This document shows, in pieces, positions 32,601-43,311 of a stretch of DNA of 64,000 nt; position 1 is the first letter of the stretch; every line of letters begins with the position of its first letter. The translations under genes and the position numbers were made by a program. Source of the DNA: Anthracocystis setariae. Lineage: Eukaryota > Basidiomycota > Ustilaginomycetes > Ustilaginales > Ustilaginaceae. Below the pieces are notes generated by a model. The model had not been told where the DNA came from. It was given only the letters and a program-made list of their open reading frames with translations, and made no database searches. The stretch is from the NCBI GenBank assembly GCA_928724745.1, contig CAKMXJ010000011.1:586233-650232 (forward strand). Direction: 5' to 3'.

Positions 32601-33542
32601 GTTTCCGATCCAGAGAATGGCAGCGATCATCCTGAAGATGTTGTCCTGCTCGTCGGCGGAGAGACCGATCGTGTTCATGGCCTTGATGGTGTCCCTGAAG
32701 TCGGCATGGTCGTCAATACCGTTGACATCGAGACACTGACTGTTGGCAGTGTAGGCATACGCCTCGGGGCCCTGAATGCCGTAGTTTTCACGGTGCGCTG
32801 CTGTTGCGGCCTTGGTGAATTGGTAGAAGATGTGGAAGTTGCGCTCGTCGCGGATCTGCTGAACGACGCGGTTCTTCTCGAGAAGGTAGTTTGTGATGTT
32901 GGCACCGATAGGTTCGCCGTGCTCGTTGAACATGATCTCCAGGTACTTGCCATGGCGCGACGAGTTGTTGTTCCTCAGTGTTTTGGCGCAGCCAAAAGAT
33001 TCGAGAAGCGGATTGGTAGCAAGAACCATATCCTTGACATCTTGAATGCCGCTGTTGGAGCCGCCACTGACAGCCGCGATGTACTGCATGATACGCTTGG
33101 CAGCTTCGGTCTTGCCGGCACCCGATTCGCCCGAGATGATGACACACTGGTTCTCCTTGTAGGCATTCATGTTGTAGTAGGCACCTTCGGCAATGGCAAA
33201 GACGTGAGGTGTCATCTCGAGACGGTTCTTGCCGCGATAAGACTGAAGGATCTCGTCGGTGTAGATGCCCAGGTCGCGGAAGGGGTTGACCGAGATGAGC
33301 ACATTGCCAATGTAGGTGTAGATTTCGGCATTCTGGAAGCGTTTTTGCAGGTTCTCGTTGATGGCTTCGTTGGTGACTTTGGATAGCAATGTCATGTCCG
33401 AGACACCGGCTTGCGCTTTCTTGAATCCCTCCCTCCAATCCGCTTTGGCCACACCTCCTTTGGATGCACCTCCAGATTTGGCGGGAGGCGGTTTGGAGGC
33501 TGCGCCTGCCTTTTTGGCGCCCGCTTTCTTCGAGATGGCCAT
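29697..33542 (-). CDS. MYO1: Class I myosin (Myo3/Myo5 type)
   Basis: This 1,281-aa actin motor drives endocytic patch internalisation and polar growth. The motor domain has the P-loop GESGAGKT (138-145), SSRHGKY-type switch I and LDIYGFE switch II. The TEDS-rule phosphorylation site is S366 in [10 protein letters not shown], a target of PAK-type kinases in fungi. After the neck ([11 protein letters not shown], then basic IQ-like segments) comes a lipid-binding TH1 tail, then a Pro/Ala-rich linker and one SH3 domain at about 1073-1130 ([25 protein letters not shown]). The protein ends in a proline-rich stretch, PPPPPRR. I do not see the C-terminal acidic Arp2/3-activating motif found in yeast Myo5. 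No introns are needed; the start ATG precedes a Lys/Ala-rich leader usual in smut and other fungal myosin I. Confidence 0.94.
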   Translation of the reverse strand: MAISKKAGAKKAGAASKPPPAKSGGASKGGVAKADWREGFKKAQAGVSDMTLLSKVTNEAINENLQKRFQNAEIYTYIGNVLISVNPFRDLGIYTDEILQSYRGKNRLEMTPHVFAIAEGAYYNMNAYKENQCVIISGESGAGKTEAAKRIMQYIAAVSGGSNSGIQDVKDMVLATNPLLESFGCAKTLRNNNSSRHGKYLEIMFNEHGEPIGANITNYLLEKNRVVQQIRDERNFHIFYQFTKAATAAHRENYGIQGPEAYAYTANSQCLDVNGIDDHADFRDTIKAMNTIGLSADEQDNIFRMIAAILWIGNVQYVENQEGNAEISDAAVPDFVAYLLEVDAGNVTKALTQRIMETQRGGRRGSVYEVPLNPTQAAAARDALAKAIYNNMFDWIVERINQSMNPRSSAANVIGVLDIYGFEIFDNNSFEQLCINYVNEKLQQIFIELTLKKEQEEYAYEQIQWTPIKYFNNKIVCDLIEEKRPPGIFAALNDACATAHADPTAADNSFIQRTGMLASNPHFDSRGTKFLVKHYAGDVMYNVQGMTDKNKDALLKDILDLVDSSANTYLQKLFPDRPDPNSKKRPPTAGDRIKASANALVENLMRAQPSYIRTIKPNQSKSPSEYDTQAILHQIKYLGLQENIRVRRAGFAYRNTFEKMVERFYLLSPNTSYAGEYTWQGDARSGCERILTDTGIAREEWQMGVTKAFIKNPETLFALETMRDRYWHNMAMRIQRAYRNYLRYKEECARRIQRMWKNNKEGLQYIQLRDYGHQVLAGRKERRRFSLLGSRRFMGDYLDLGGSGGRGGGSAEGQMLRQASGMGPGETVAFSGRIQLLVSRLGRSSVRSPRFLILTDKAIYILVTQMANNQVSTTCERRVNLGAISAVGLSNLRDDWVVLNVSNAQEADPVFHCYFKTELVTHLLQRTNGAINVIVSNSLEYTKKKDKKAHITFKKDEMVKKDDVYKSSTVSVCSGEPANSVSRPAPKKKPGLVRPITSGKLLRAGGPSNPNNKPKPRAIPRSTPTAAKLPGSGASSVVARPAAAVASAGAGAAARSGPPPPPPPAAAPEPQEPRYKALYAFATENAGEMALAKDDIVEVTQKDETGSGWWLVKKNGVEGWAPSNYLELVPQAPPKAKPAPAPPVKRAPPAAPSATDSGSSTPTSRPVVAAKPALGGAVPAVQPKPVVKTTPAGAKPHERPTAIQPDASAAPVAVMPGLGAPGGFAAVLAKKKAENAAAAAAANGAGNGASTPPPVAAKPPVAPKPAGAANGRTMPPPPPRR

Positions 33543-34055
33543 GACGATGAGGCGATGGAGCTGGTGCGCCTTTTACGAGAGGTTGGTAACGACCGAGTCG
33601 ATTTGGGCACCTTCCGAACGGAGTGTGGGAACGATGGAGCCGGATCGGATCGGAGTGGGGTCAGATGATCTATTAAGGACAGACAGCTGCCGGCTGGTCC
33701 GACAGAACAGTGGCACGATCCAAACAACCGCAGTGGGAGGCAGAGATCGTGAATGGGATGGAGAGGGAACGAAGCGAAGAGGAATGAAGAGGGAAAAGAA
33801 AGGATGGTTGATGGCATCAAAGATGGAAATTCCGAAAGCTGACAATCGCGGATGGCGAGGGGTGCCGGTATGCAGCCGATGTCGAGCTCTGAATCGAGTT
33901 TGGTTGGATCGCACCGACCACCCTTTTCAGCCTCCTGACCCGCAACAGCAAGAAAAAGGCTGTGTTGTGGACAAGGTGGAGACGCACTCTCCTCTCATCC
34001 GGCAGTCGGAACTTGAAAAATGGCAGGCAAGGCCCAGCGGAATCCATTGAGTTGT

Positions 34056-34097
34056 GACTGGACTGGACTGGAACTGGCCTGAACTGAACTGAACTGG
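34056..34097 (+). repeat. ACTGG/ACTGA pentanucleotide tract
   Basis: Several GACTG and GAACTG units occur in tandem with small variations. It resembles the tract 250 bp further on. Confidence 0.8.
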
Positions 34098-34350
34098 TAA
34101 TCAATCGGCCAAGCCGATGCGTGTGTGTGCGTCACGATAAGAGTTAAGCCCGCCAGCAAAACAAACGGTTATTCGGAACGTGAAATTGCGACAACAGAAC
34201 TACAGTACTGTACAGCACACAGCAGTTCATTTTTGTCACACGCTCTGCTGCGTAGAGGTGGACTAATCGGCGATTTTAGACCCGATTGAAACTTTGACTG
34301 CTCAATTTGCCCGTACTCAGCCATTTTCCACAAACAGCAAAGGCCCTTCC

Positions 34351-34397
34351 TGGACTGGACTTGACTTGACTTGACTGGACTGGACTGGACTGGACTG
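34351..34397 (+). repeat. ACTGG/ACTTG pentanucleotide microsatellite
   Basis: About nine consecutive 5-bp units (TGGAC with TTGAC variants) are present. Confidence 0.9.
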
Positions 34398-34556
34398 TTG
34401 TCTTTCGAAAAAAAATGGATGCAACGTACGCATCGTCACACATCGGCATGTCCGAACTGAGGCGTCAGGAGTGCAATGCTCAGTCAATACAACCCAAAGC
34501 TGGTTGATAAGCAGTCTCGATTAAGGACATTGTTGAATCTCTCCCTCCAAGTTCGA

Positions 34557-37500
34557 CTAGGCAGCAAGACCATCACGTTGCAACACCAGGCCGATCACTT
34601 CGAGCACATCCTGGCATCCTGGAGCAGCAAACATGTCTTGAGGCTCGTCAATGGCATGATCCAAGACGGCGTCCAGCAATCTCCGCAACTGAGCGCACAG
34701 AACGCCGATCCTGGCGTTGGCCCGCAACCGAACCCAAGTCTCCTCCTTGCTTCCCTTCTCCACTGCTTGATTGGACCCGACGCTAATGCCGCCGACGAAA
34801 TGGTTGATCTTGAGCTTACCGCCGAACAGAAGCAGACCAAACACGGGTACTTCGGTGGCATCACGGAGGTAGACCTTGGAGTCTGCTGCGTTGGCACCTG
34901 TGGAACTCTTGGCGAAGGTCGTGAGGTACGACGACTCGAAGCCTTTGCAGCTGAACAAGGTGGACGAAGGATGAAGGAACACGCGGCCGCTTCGGTCGTA
35001 GTACTTGACTTGCCTGGCCTCAGCTTCTCGCTGCACTGTGCCGCTAGACGATTGATCAAACTTGGCGGACGGAAGATCGATTCGTACCACTGCCGGCCAC
35101 AATCCTGCCAAGATCACCGATCGAAGGATACCGGTGTGCTGTGCGTTCTTGTCGTACACCTCGTCATCGTAGAGGCCAAACGGACTGTAGCTGTTGGGCA
35201 CGAATCCCATCTCCTGCAAGTGCGAGAGCAGATCCAACCGGTTCGTCTGAATATCCCGCAGCGTCGATTGTGAGATGAAGTTCTTCTCGCACCATTCCCG
35301 AACCACACCGGTCGAGCATCGTTCCGCCCGCATCGTCTGCCACTGCTCAAAAGCCGCCGCATCCGCTAACAGGTCACTGCGGCAGCCAGCAGCCGCAAAG
35401 CTCGATCGAGCTTTACTCACTTCTTCGCGCTTCTCGTACGGTGCCGCAAACAGAGGCTTGCAAGACATGATGCTCGCCACGGTCAGCATTGGACCTAAGC
35501 AGCCAAAGATGGTGCCCATGATCAACAGTTTGGCCAATCGCAGATCCAACGGCAGCTGGGCCAGATGCTTGCCCAGCGACGTCAGCCTGCTCTTGTAGCC
35601 TTTGTCTGCTTGCAGAGCACCGGCTTCGATCAAGTTGCTCAAAGCCGCATCCATGGATGCCAGACTTGGAGGATCCAGCGCCTTGTTGAGATAGTCCTTG
35701 ACGTCCTCATCTTGCCTCATCGACTTTACCTCGAGGAAGAGCGACTCGAGCGGCACACGCCGCATCTCGGGCGTCTGTTGAGCTGCCATCTTGTTCTCGT
35801 CCACAAATCGCGTGTAGAGGCGGAAGCATTCGCCTGCCCGGACACGACCTGCACGACCTCGGCGCTGTTTGCAGGCAGCACGAGAGGCCCAGCATTCCAC
35901 CAATCGGGTCAGGCCACTCTCCGGTTCGAACCGCGTCTCCTTGACTCGTCCGGTATCGACCACATACGAAACATCAGGGATCGTAATCGATGTTTCGGCC
36001 ACATTGGTCGATACAACAATCTTACGGTAGCCTGCTCGCACCGGATGGAACACCCGTCGCTGCTCGTCGGGCGAAAGGTTTGCATGAAGCGCTAGAATCT
36101 CCACCTTGCTCTGGCCCCGGAGCGAAGCCGAGATGGCATCGATCGCCTGTCTGATTTCACCCACACCAGGACAAAATACCAGCACAGCGCCCCCAACGCT
36201 GGCATCGGCAATGCCGCTCAGCTCTTCGTTCTCGGCTCGTTCGACGACATACCGCACGGCCGCGCCAATCAGCTCGTAGCTAAGCCTGCCTCCTGAGCGT
36301 GAGATGCTCTCGATCGTCCTTGTCAATTCCTCATCCAAGCCCTGATCCTGCAGATGTGTCCGAAGCTTTGCCATCTCCTCTTCGATCTGTTTGCCTCCCC
36401 GCGGTGCGCCTCGGAATTCGTTGCCCGATGGACGGAATCCGCTTTCTCGCACTATATCTTCCAGGTAGTAATCTTGCACTGGGAACGTGCGACCAGGAAT
36501 CGAGATACACGGCGCTCTGCCAAAGTAGCTCGCAAACGTCTCCTGATTGATCGTAGCACTCATCAAGATCACCTTGATCTTGCTGTTTCGCTTGAGCAGT
36601 TCACGAAGCTCGAGCAGCAGAAAATCCGAGTCTACGTTTCGCTCGTGCACTTCGTCAACCACCACGTGCGAGATGCCGTTGAGATTTGTGTCGCCTCCTG
36701 CCCCGAGTCGACGCAAGAGCACTCCGGTGGTGGTGAAGAGCAACCTACAATCTCGCGAAGCGCGTCGCTCTCCTCGGATCGCGTAACCCACAAGGCTTCC
36801 AGAGGCAATCGGCTTTTTCTTGCCATCCAGCTCCTCGCCTCGCTCCACGGCGACACGCGAGGCAACACCGATAGCACTGACACGGCGGGGTTGTGTTACT
36901 ACAATATTGCACTCGCTGCCCGTCCCCGCTGCGATGGCTTCGTCCAGGATGAATTGTGGCACCTGCGTAGTCTTTCCACAGCCAGTCTCTCCAGCAATGA
37001 TCACGACCCGATTCGACCGGATCAGCTGCAGGATCTGTGCGGCTGCAGCTGACGCAGGAAGCGATCGTCGGATCAAATCCATTTTCGAATAGCTTGCTGA
37101 ACCATGCAAGGCCTTCTGCCGCCGTTGCAGAAGAGCGTCGACTTCGGGATCGCGCTTGAGTGCCCGGCCTTCCCCACTCCGACGCTTCGTGCTTGACCTC
37201 GAGTTGCCTGTTGGCGTGGCTGCACGCGAAGCATCTGGAGTAGCTTCGACGCTGATGCCGTTCTGTTCGGGTTGAGCCACCAGGTAGCGCATGACACCAT
37301 TCAACAGCGGCGGGTCATCGACGATTTTCGCCCATGTACTCTCGAGCTCTTCCACAAGACCTAGCACCACGCCTCCATCGCCCGCCTCGACCAGGTCGGA
37401 CAAGTCCACCCGCTTGTTGTCACCCTGCAGAAGGTCGAGCAGATGCTGAGTGAGGGCAAGCTTGAGGTAGGATGGCAATGTATTTGAGACGACGAAGAAA

Positions 37501-39254
37501 GCCGGAGGTGCAGCGACGTTCGTCTGCGATGGGGCCAGGGGATAGAACGATTGTAGATGTGAAGAGATGCGGAGTCGAACATCTTCTTTGCCGCCAGCGG
37601 ATGTGCCAGGACCAGCAATGGCGATGTCATACTCCTTCACGCTCAACCGTTCGTGTTCTAAGGGCACCGTTACACGATCTTCGCCGAGGACAGCTTCGAC
37701 TGCCATACGCTCATCGGCCCGCTTGGGTTCCATCTCCTCTTTGTCCGCTTCGTCAATTAGGGTTGGGAACGACAGTGTAGCTTCCAGGAGTGCTTGGGAC
37801 GTCCAATCTTGGGGGCCGCGATCGGTCGAATCCCATCCTACCATCTGTCGCAAAAGCATCTCTAGCGCCAAACCTTCCTTTACGGCCCTTGGCAGCTCGA
37901 CGTCCTGTGCGCGCTCAGCAGCGGCAATGCGTTTAAAGACGCGCTGGATAGCGTGGCGAGGGAACCCTGCCTGTTTGGACAGCTTGTCGATTGCCCATCC
38001 GATGGCGAGAGCATCTCCACCTGCACCAGCTTTGGAGGCTGTCACAAAGCTCTCGGAGGAAGTGGTAGGCTTGAACCTGACGGGGAGGTCTTCCTCGGGT
38101 GTGTAGAGCATGAGGTACTCGAGTGCGGCTTCGCGATCGGCGAGATTGGCGGCGGATGCGAGCATTGGGTCGATCAACAAAGCTGCAGCACCTGTGTTGG
38201 AGGAAGATGGGCTGGAGAGAGAATTACGCGCAGCGACGAGCCAGGAAATGGCGCTGCGAGCATGACCTCGCCGGAAACCGTACGATGTAAGCTCCTTTTC
38301 GAGAGCGTCGGCGTCGACCTTGGGTGCGTCTCGGTCGATTGCTGAACCATCTGGGTCTTGGTCCTCTTCGGTGATGTCGAGAGGAGCAGAACTGGCAGCA
38401 GGGAAGATGCTCATGGCCTTGCGGATGGTGGCTTCGATCTTTTCACGCAAGTTGCTGGCGAGGCGCACCTCTTTGGCTTGTTGCCACGCTTTGCTGAGAG
38501 GTTTGCCTGTGCCGTTGAGCTTGCCATTGATGATGCCAACTTCACCTCTGCTAGCTGCCTCGGCGGCTGCTTGTTTGTCGTGCTCCTTCTTGGCTTTATC
38601 TGCTTCCCTCTTTGCTTGGGCCTCAAAGGGATCCGATTCCCACATCCAATCCTGATGACTTGGTGCGGTCTTTTTATAGGCTTCCATCTGGAGCCAGTAG
38701 TCCCTTGGACCGGGCGGAAGGGCTAGATTGAGCGACAGATGGTTGAAGATGCGAAACAGGGCGTAGGTTGCACCCCAGTGTTTGGCCTCGAGACTGGACT
38801 GGCATTCGAGTCGTAATCCAGGTTCTTTGGGTTCGAAGACAACGGTGAAAGGGTTGGAAGCGTCCTTCTTGTTGACTTTCTTCAGAGTCACAGCACAGCT
38901 GTAGCCGTCCTTGTGCCTTCGTGGCTCAACGATGGGTTTCTCCCATCCAGGGAGCTTGTTGATGCGCTCGTAAAGCATGTTGAGCGGCGTTTTGCTTCCA
39001 GGGGGGAAGAGCATCTCCCTCTGGCCGTGCGCTGGCGCACTCGAAGAGGCGAGGGACGATGACGCACCGCCATTGAAACTTTCGTTGGATGCAGGTGTAT
39101 CCTTGGACGACTGTGCTTGCTTCTGCTTGGCGGCTTTAGTGTAGGAAGGGGGCGGTTTAGGACCTCCACCTTTCACCCAATCTGGCAGGGGCGATGCTTT
39201 CGACGAAGTAGTGCCGCTTGACTTGATGGCGGGGTTCTTCTTTCTGGGCGCCAT
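34557..39254 (-). CDS. DExH-box RNA helicase, DHX29/DHX57/YLR419W-like
   Basis: This 1,565-aa helicase belongs to the DEAH/RHA group. The N-terminal 700 residues contain a basic leader (PRKKN), Ala/Lys-rich coiled segments and an RWD/UBA-like portion, as in DHX57 and fungal Ucp12. The helicase core follows: GETGCGKTTQVPQF near residue 755, DEVHERNVDSD near 866, SATIN, then STNVAETSITIPDV and QRRGRAGRVRAG. The HA2 and OB-fold regions reach the C-terminus. The motif II variant is DEVH. Members act on structured RNA in translation or ribosome biogenesis; which applies here cannot be told. The ATG at 39254 is the first in frame. The frame upstream lacks an ATG. No introns are seen. Confidence 0.88.
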   Translation of the reverse strand: MAPRKKNPAIKSSGTTSSKASPLPDWVKGGGPKPPPSYTKAAKQKQAQSSKDTPASNESFNGGASSSLASSSAPAHGQREMLFPPGSKTPLNMLYERINKLPGWEKPIVEPRRHKDGYSCAVTLKKVNKKDASNPFTVVFEPKEPGLRLECQSSLEAKHWGATYALFRIFNHLSLNLALPPGPRDYWLQMEAYKKTAPSHQDWMWESDPFEAQAKREADKAKKEHDKQAAAEAASRGEVGIINGKLNGTGKPLSKAWQQAKEVRLASNLREKIEATIRKAMSIFPAASSAPLDITEEDQDPDGSAIDRDAPKVDADALEKELTSYGFRRGHARSAISWLVAARNSLSSPSSSNTGAAALLIDPMLASAANLADREAALEYLMLYTPEEDLPVRFKPTTSSESFVTASKAGAGGDALAIGWAIDKLSKQAGFPRHAIQRVFKRIAAAERAQDVELPRAVKEGLALEMLLRQMVGWDSTDRGPQDWTSQALLEATLSFPTLIDEADKEEMEPKRADERMAVEAVLGEDRVTVPLEHERLSVKEYDIAIAGPGTSAGGKEDVRLRISSHLQSFYPLAPSQTNVAAPPAFFVVSNTLPSYLKLALTQHLLDLLQGDNKRVDLSDLVEAGDGGVVLGLVEELESTWAKIVDDPPLLNGVMRYLVAQPEQNGISVEATPDASRAATPTGNSRSSTKRRSGEGRALKRDPEVDALLQRRQKALHGSASYSKMDLIRRSLPASAAAAQILQLIRSNRVVIIAGETGCGKTTQVPQFILDEAIAAGTGSECNIVVTQPRRVSAIGVASRVAVERGEELDGKKKPIASGSLVGYAIRGERRASRDCRLLFTTTGVLLRRLGAGGDTNLNGISHVVVDEVHERNVDSDFLLLELRELLKRNSKIKVILMSATINQETFASYFGRAPCISIPGRTFPVQDYYLEDIVRESGFRPSGNEFRGAPRGGKQIEEEMAKLRTHLQDQGLDEELTRTIESISRSGGRLSYELIGAAVRYVVERAENEELSGIADASVGGAVLVFCPGVGEIRQAIDAISASLRGQSKVEILALHANLSPDEQRRVFHPVRAGYRKIVVSTNVAETSITIPDVSYVVDTGRVKETRFEPESGLTRLVECWASRAACKQRRGRAGRVRAGECFRLYTRFVDENKMAAQQTPEMRRVPLESLFLEVKSMRQDEDVKDYLNKALDPPSLASMDAALSNLIEAGALQADKGYKSRLTSLGKHLAQLPLDLRLAKLLIMGTIFGCLGPMLTVASIMSCKPLFAAPYEKREEVSKARSSFAAAGCRSDLLADAAAFEQWQTMRAERCSTGVVREWCEKNFISQSTLRDIQTNRLDLLSHLQEMGFVPNSYSPFGLYDDEVYDKNAQHTGILRSVILAGLWPAVVRIDLPSAKFDQSSSGTVQREAEARQVKYYDRSGRVFLHPSSTLFSCKGFESSYLTTFAKSSTGANAADSKVYLRDATEVPVFGLLLFGGKLKINHFVGGISVGSNQAVEKGSKEETWVRLRANARIGVLCAQLRRLLDAVLDHAIDEPQDMFAAPGCQDVLEVIGLVLQRDGLAA

Positions 39255-39878
39255 CTTGCTCAGCTCTCCATCTGCAGCTCCATCCGGTTGAGCGTAGCAA
39301 TCGATGGGGTCCGTTGAGATGGCAATGGCGCTGCTGAAGCTAGGTGAGTGGGTCGGTGGGTGGGACAAGCGTTTGGCTCATCGGTGATTTTCGACGTCTT
39401 CTTCCCAAAAATTTAATCCGGGCTCTCGGAACTCGGTTCGCTCTGCTAAACCCTTTGCCGGTATTTTAGGGGGATTTGGATTTCTTCCAGTTGGTTGATT
39501 GCTTAGATGTAACAACGATTGAGAGACTCAATCTGGGACTGCCTTACTGTAGTGACTGCCAACTCGCCTTCTGCACGCCGACGCGGCGTTGGCTGCATGC
39601 AAACAACGTGGCAGCCACGGCGATTCCAAGGGTTCTAGATTTCGGCCAATCCTGAATGCGCGAGACGCGCCCGCTGCATCGGTATCCGCTCAAGGACAAT
39701 CAATTGTTTCACTATGGGGCCATTCTATCCCGCTGCGTCAAATTTCCTCGTCGTGGCTTTTCTTCACCTATCCTATCAAAGCTGACAAGTCCAATCGATT
39801 GCTTTCGTCCTTGCCTTTGGTCCACCAGCCTCTACACGAACAGATAACATATGGCTGGACCATTCCGTCGACTTCACC
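39255..39878. promoter_or_regulatory. Divergent promoter region between the helicase and the LtrA-like gene
   Basis: About 620 bp separate two start codons pointing apart, so both promoters lie here. No specific element is recognised. Confidence 0.45.
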
Positions 39879-42284
39879 ATGGCAGACAAGCACAATACGG
39901 CGCCGAAGCTGGCATCTTCCCGGCCGTCCACTTTAACGACACCGGATCGACCAACAGCTAAGCAGCATCCATCCGCATTGACCACCAACATGCCGATCGC
40001 GTCAACCACCATGGAACAGCTTGCCACCCTTGATGCACATTCAGCGCTCGATGCACCGGACGAAGATGCCAAGATGGTGTCCCCCGATCATACTATCGCA
40101 CCTTCAAGTGCATCACAGCAACGGTACGGATTAGAATCACCGCTTGGTGCACACCATCCCTCTTCGCACTCCCACTCCCACTCCCATTCCCACTCCGAGC
40201 CTCAGCATCTCTCCAAGTGCAACTGCAAGTGCCAAAGCGCCGCGCTTCTCGCACGTCCCATCGAGGCCGAGACCTTGCCTCCCTTGACCATTCCCGATAG
40301 GCCGCACCACCAAACCAGTGAACCCAGCCCGCAACAGATGGGGTTTCTCAGCTCTCACCACTCTTCCCACACCCCAAGCTACAGCGATCTCTTCTTCGAT
40401 TTACTCTTCGCCGCTTGTCTCAACACTTACAGCAATGCTGTCAATCTCGCCGAATTCGCGCATATCGCTATCTTTCTTGGCTACTTTTTGGCTCTGTGGT
40501 GGGCTTGGTGGAGTCAGGCCTATTTTGACGTCCGCTATCGCCAACCCTCGCCTTTCTACCCCTTTTACTTCAAGATGTGCCAGCGTTTCATCCGTGTTGC
40601 TGTGCTCGGCATCTGGGTCGGTTTCTCCACCACCCCCTCCGAATTCTCTCGCGGCAGCTTTAGAAACTTTAGCATGATTTACGGCTGTTCTCGCATGGCG
40701 CTGGCACTCGACCATACCGTGGTGCTCGTCTTCGATCTTGGATTCTGGCACAGGCATCCCAATTCGCTACACGCTCAACAACTCGAAGTCGAGGATGACG
40801 CCCATGCCAACGAACCATCGCAACTGCTGCATGGAAAACAGCAAGTTCTCGACAGGTCGCAAAGGAACGCCATTATCGGGATCCATCTCGCATCGATCGC
40901 TGCCCTCGTCGTATCAGGCGTGCTCTGGATCTCTACCCGATTCATGGATCATACTGGTGTCTCTGGCTCGGTTCTCGCCTTGTGGTTCGTCGCCGTGGCC
41001 ATCGAGATGTCGGTTCAAATCCTCAGTGAACTCAGTGGCGTTCTTTCGACTTTGGGCGATAGCGTCTTGCCCGAGCGCCTCGTGCTTTTCGGTCTCATCA
41101 TCCTCGGCGAAGGCTTCACCGGAATCGCAGAGACCCTCAACAGAATGAGCCCGGGCGCCAAACAGGTTCTGGGCGGCGTCCGCATCGACAGCGGTGGCTG
41201 GAGCGGCGACACCATTCTTCAGGCAGTGAGCTGCGTGCTCATCGTTGTCCTCCAATTTAGCGGCTACTTTCACCGCGCTACCAGCCAAGTCCAGATGTCT
41301 TCGGTCTTGGTCGTCATTTGGGCTTACATCCATGTGATACTTCACATGTCCTCCGCTCTGCTCGTCGTTGGTCTCAAAAGAATCCTCGGTGCTGCAAACA
41401 CCGTCAATGCCATGTTTCGTTTTCTCACCAACGCAGATCTGTATTTGCCGGGCAACTCTGGCGACCAAACTTCAGGAGGCGATCAGGCTCATCCGGGATA
41501 TGATGTCGTCGGTAGTCTAACTCCCTTCACCGCCAACGAGACGGTCGCAGCCATTGCCTCGGTCTTTGCGGTGCTGCAAAGCAACGACGGTGCAAGCATC
41601 CCCACGATCACTCAAGCACAAGCGCTCATCGATTCTGTCGTCAGTCTTGTTGGTGGTATGAATCAGACACTCGACCTGGTTGCCCAATCCAACAGCACCG
41701 GAAACAGCGAGGCGGTGTCTTCGCGCTTCCCGCCCAGCTTGGTACTCCCCTTCAGGGCTTACTTTGAGCTTGCCGACAACGTGATCAACCCCAACTCGTT
41801 CGGCGGATACGTCGTCAAGTCCTTATTCCACTTTAAATACATCTACGCCGCAAGCGCCGTGTACCTGGCGGTCGACATCATCATCAAGTCCATGCAAACC
41901 TCTCGCGATCGTAAGCTGCGCTCGTTCCGCTGGTCGATGGCGTTTCGTTTTGCGTTTGCATCGATGCTGGCGGTGCTTCAGGTGGTGTTCACGTCGTTCA
42001 ATGGAGTACCTTCGGCTGCCGCCCTGAACGGAGCTCTCGCCATCTGTGCTGCGGTGCTGTTTGCAGAGCTCATCGCGCAGCAGATTGTCGATTACTACAA
42101 GCCACGTCTCAACCAGAGGCAATCCAGACTGCGCTTGCCCCGCTTCGGCAAGGCGGCGGACAACACGGGCGAATCGGCATCGTCGAGCCAAAAATCCGCA
42201 ACCTTGTCGCACAAGGATAGCGAAAAACATTTCGAGGCGCAGCCAAAGCTTCCGTCTCAAGATCACGAGCCAGAACATGTGTAG
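39879..42284 (+). CDS. LtrA-family (low temperature requirement A) multi-pass membrane protein
   Basis: The 801-aa protein has a hydrophilic N-terminus with a His/Ser repeat (HSHSHSHSHS, about residue 95) and then many hydrophobic helices. The motif SYSDLFFDLLFAACLNTY matches the ELFFDLxFVxxL signature of LtrA-family proteins, and LALWWAWWSQAYFDVRY is the following conserved block. The C-terminal half contains further helices and ends in a charged cytosolic tail. LtrA proteins are known from bacteria and fungi, but their biochemical role is unclear. The start CACCATGG at 39879 is in a strong context. No intron is required. This is the last intact core gene before the subtelomere. Confidence 0.82.
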   Translation: MADKHNTAPKLASSRPSTLTTPDRPTAKQHPSALTTNMPIASTTMEQLATLDAHSALDAPDEDAKMVSPDHTIAPSSASQQRYGLESPLGAHHPSSHSHSHSHSHSEPQHLSKCNCKCQSAALLARPIEAETLPPLTIPDRPHHQTSEPSPQQMGFLSSHHSSHTPSYSDLFFDLLFAACLNTYSNAVNLAEFAHIAIFLGYFLALWWAWWSQAYFDVRYRQPSPFYPFYFKMCQRFIRVAVLGIWVGFSTTPSEFSRGSFRNFSMIYGCSRMALALDHTVVLVFDLGFWHRHPNSLHAQQLEVEDDAHANEPSQLLHGKQQVLDRSQRNAIIGIHLASIAALVVSGVLWISTRFMDHTGVSGSVLALWFVAVAIEMSVQILSELSGVLSTLGDSVLPERLVLFGLIILGEGFTGIAETLNRMSPGAKQVLGGVRIDSGGWSGDTILQAVSCVLIVVLQFSGYFHRATSQVQMSSVLVVIWAYIHVILHMSSALLVVGLKRILGAANTVNAMFRFLTNADLYLPGNSGDQTSGGDQAHPGYDVVGSLTPFTANETVAAIASVFAVLQSNDGASIPTITQAQALIDSVVSLVGGMNQTLDLVAQSNSTGNSEAVSSRFPPSLVLPFRAYFELADNVINPNSFGGYVVKSLFHFKYIYAASAVYLAVDIIIKSMQTSRDRKLRSFRWSMAFRFAFASMLAVLQVVFTSFNGVPSAAALNGALAICAAVLFAELIAQQIVDYYKPRLNQRQSRLRLPRFGKAADNTGESASSSQKSATLSHKDSEKHFEAQPKLPSQDHEPEHV

Positions 42285-42924
42285 AACGGCATCCTGATAC
42301 GGGCAAAAAAGTTGGTATCGAACGACCACATGATCAGACTTTGCTATGCGTGACCAACAAAAGTGTTGAGATCAAGTCCAAGATGGAAAGTAATCTGTGC
42401 CATCTTGAATTCCTCGAAGGAGCCCTCGAAGCGATTGTGGCGTTCAACATGACCCATTTGGTCGGACTCGACCGCATCGCCGTTCGGGGGTGGGCACTGG
42501 TTGCATCCGTCTGGACCCGCAGCGCAGCGCAGTGCTCGTGCGGTAGGTGGTGTCTGACATGAGCCGTGCTATGCAAGAGTGCTGTGCACGGATGCCAGGA
42601 ATTCAAGGACAGCGGGCCCCACAATTTGCAACTGCAAGGGGACCTTCGCGTTATATGTCGACGGCCAGCTTCCCGTTCTCGATTCTGAAATTTTGGATGA
42701 TCATCTTAGCTGATGACCCTGAGTAGCGTAAGGCGAAAGCGTAGGCGTAGGCGTATACAAGGTTCGAGTGAAAAAGATCGGCAAGATGTGGGTCGTCTTC
42801 CTATGCTCCCAGTAGAGGATGTGCATGCGATCCGCTACCCTGCTCGAGCATTGCTGCGCTTCAAAGACTTTCCATCCAGCCAACGTTCCTTTGAGCCCGT
42901 TTGATCCGCTGGAAACCAACCCTA
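42285..42924. other. Intergenic region at the core/subtelomere border
   Basis: No gene is supported. The stretch runs from the LtrA-like stop to a short inverted-repeat element. Confidence 0.5.
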
Positions 42925-43311
42925 GGGGGTATCACTTTGGCGAGTTTATTATTTACACGTGTTTTTTTGTGACGGGTTTTTTAAATTTCCCCAGCCGCTT
43001 ATGTAAGCTCTGCCAAATTGCAAAAACTCGTCCAAAATCAAAAACCCAGGCCCGGACCTGGTATTGCAAAAAACTTGTTTACTTTAATTTCCAAATAATT
43101 AAAAAAACTGTTTAAAAATGCAATAAAATTATGGTCCAAAAATTCCGGATTCAAAATCGGGCTCTTTCATTAAGATATTGGACTTTGAAAGACCCGATAT
43201 GCGATCTGGATTTTCACAAACACGAGTTTCTTTTGGGGTGTTCAGTTTGGTCTGAGAAACTCGCCAAAAAATAACACGCGTAAATAATAAACTCGCCAAA
43301 GTGATACCCCC
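42925..43311. mobile_element. MITE-like element with inverted ends of about 42 bp
   Basis: The ends GGGGGTATCACTTTGGCGAG at 42925 and its reverse complement at 43311 extend for about 42 bp with two mismatches. The 387-bp interior is AT-rich and non-coding. No transposase is present, so it would depend on one elsewhere. I could not settle the target-site duplication. Its composition differs sharply from the GC-rich flanks. Confidence 0.7.

Larger units (their letters stand above)
33543..34556. other. Intergenic region with ACTGG pentanucleotide repeats
   Basis: This 1-kb region holds the myosin promoter and the helicase 3' region. Two pentanucleotide repeat tracts are listed separately. No gene is supported. 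Confidence 0.5.

Noticed and set aside
31911..33386. Plus-strand frame of 491 codons over myosin I
   Set aside because: It is antisense to the conserved motor domain and results from codon bias.
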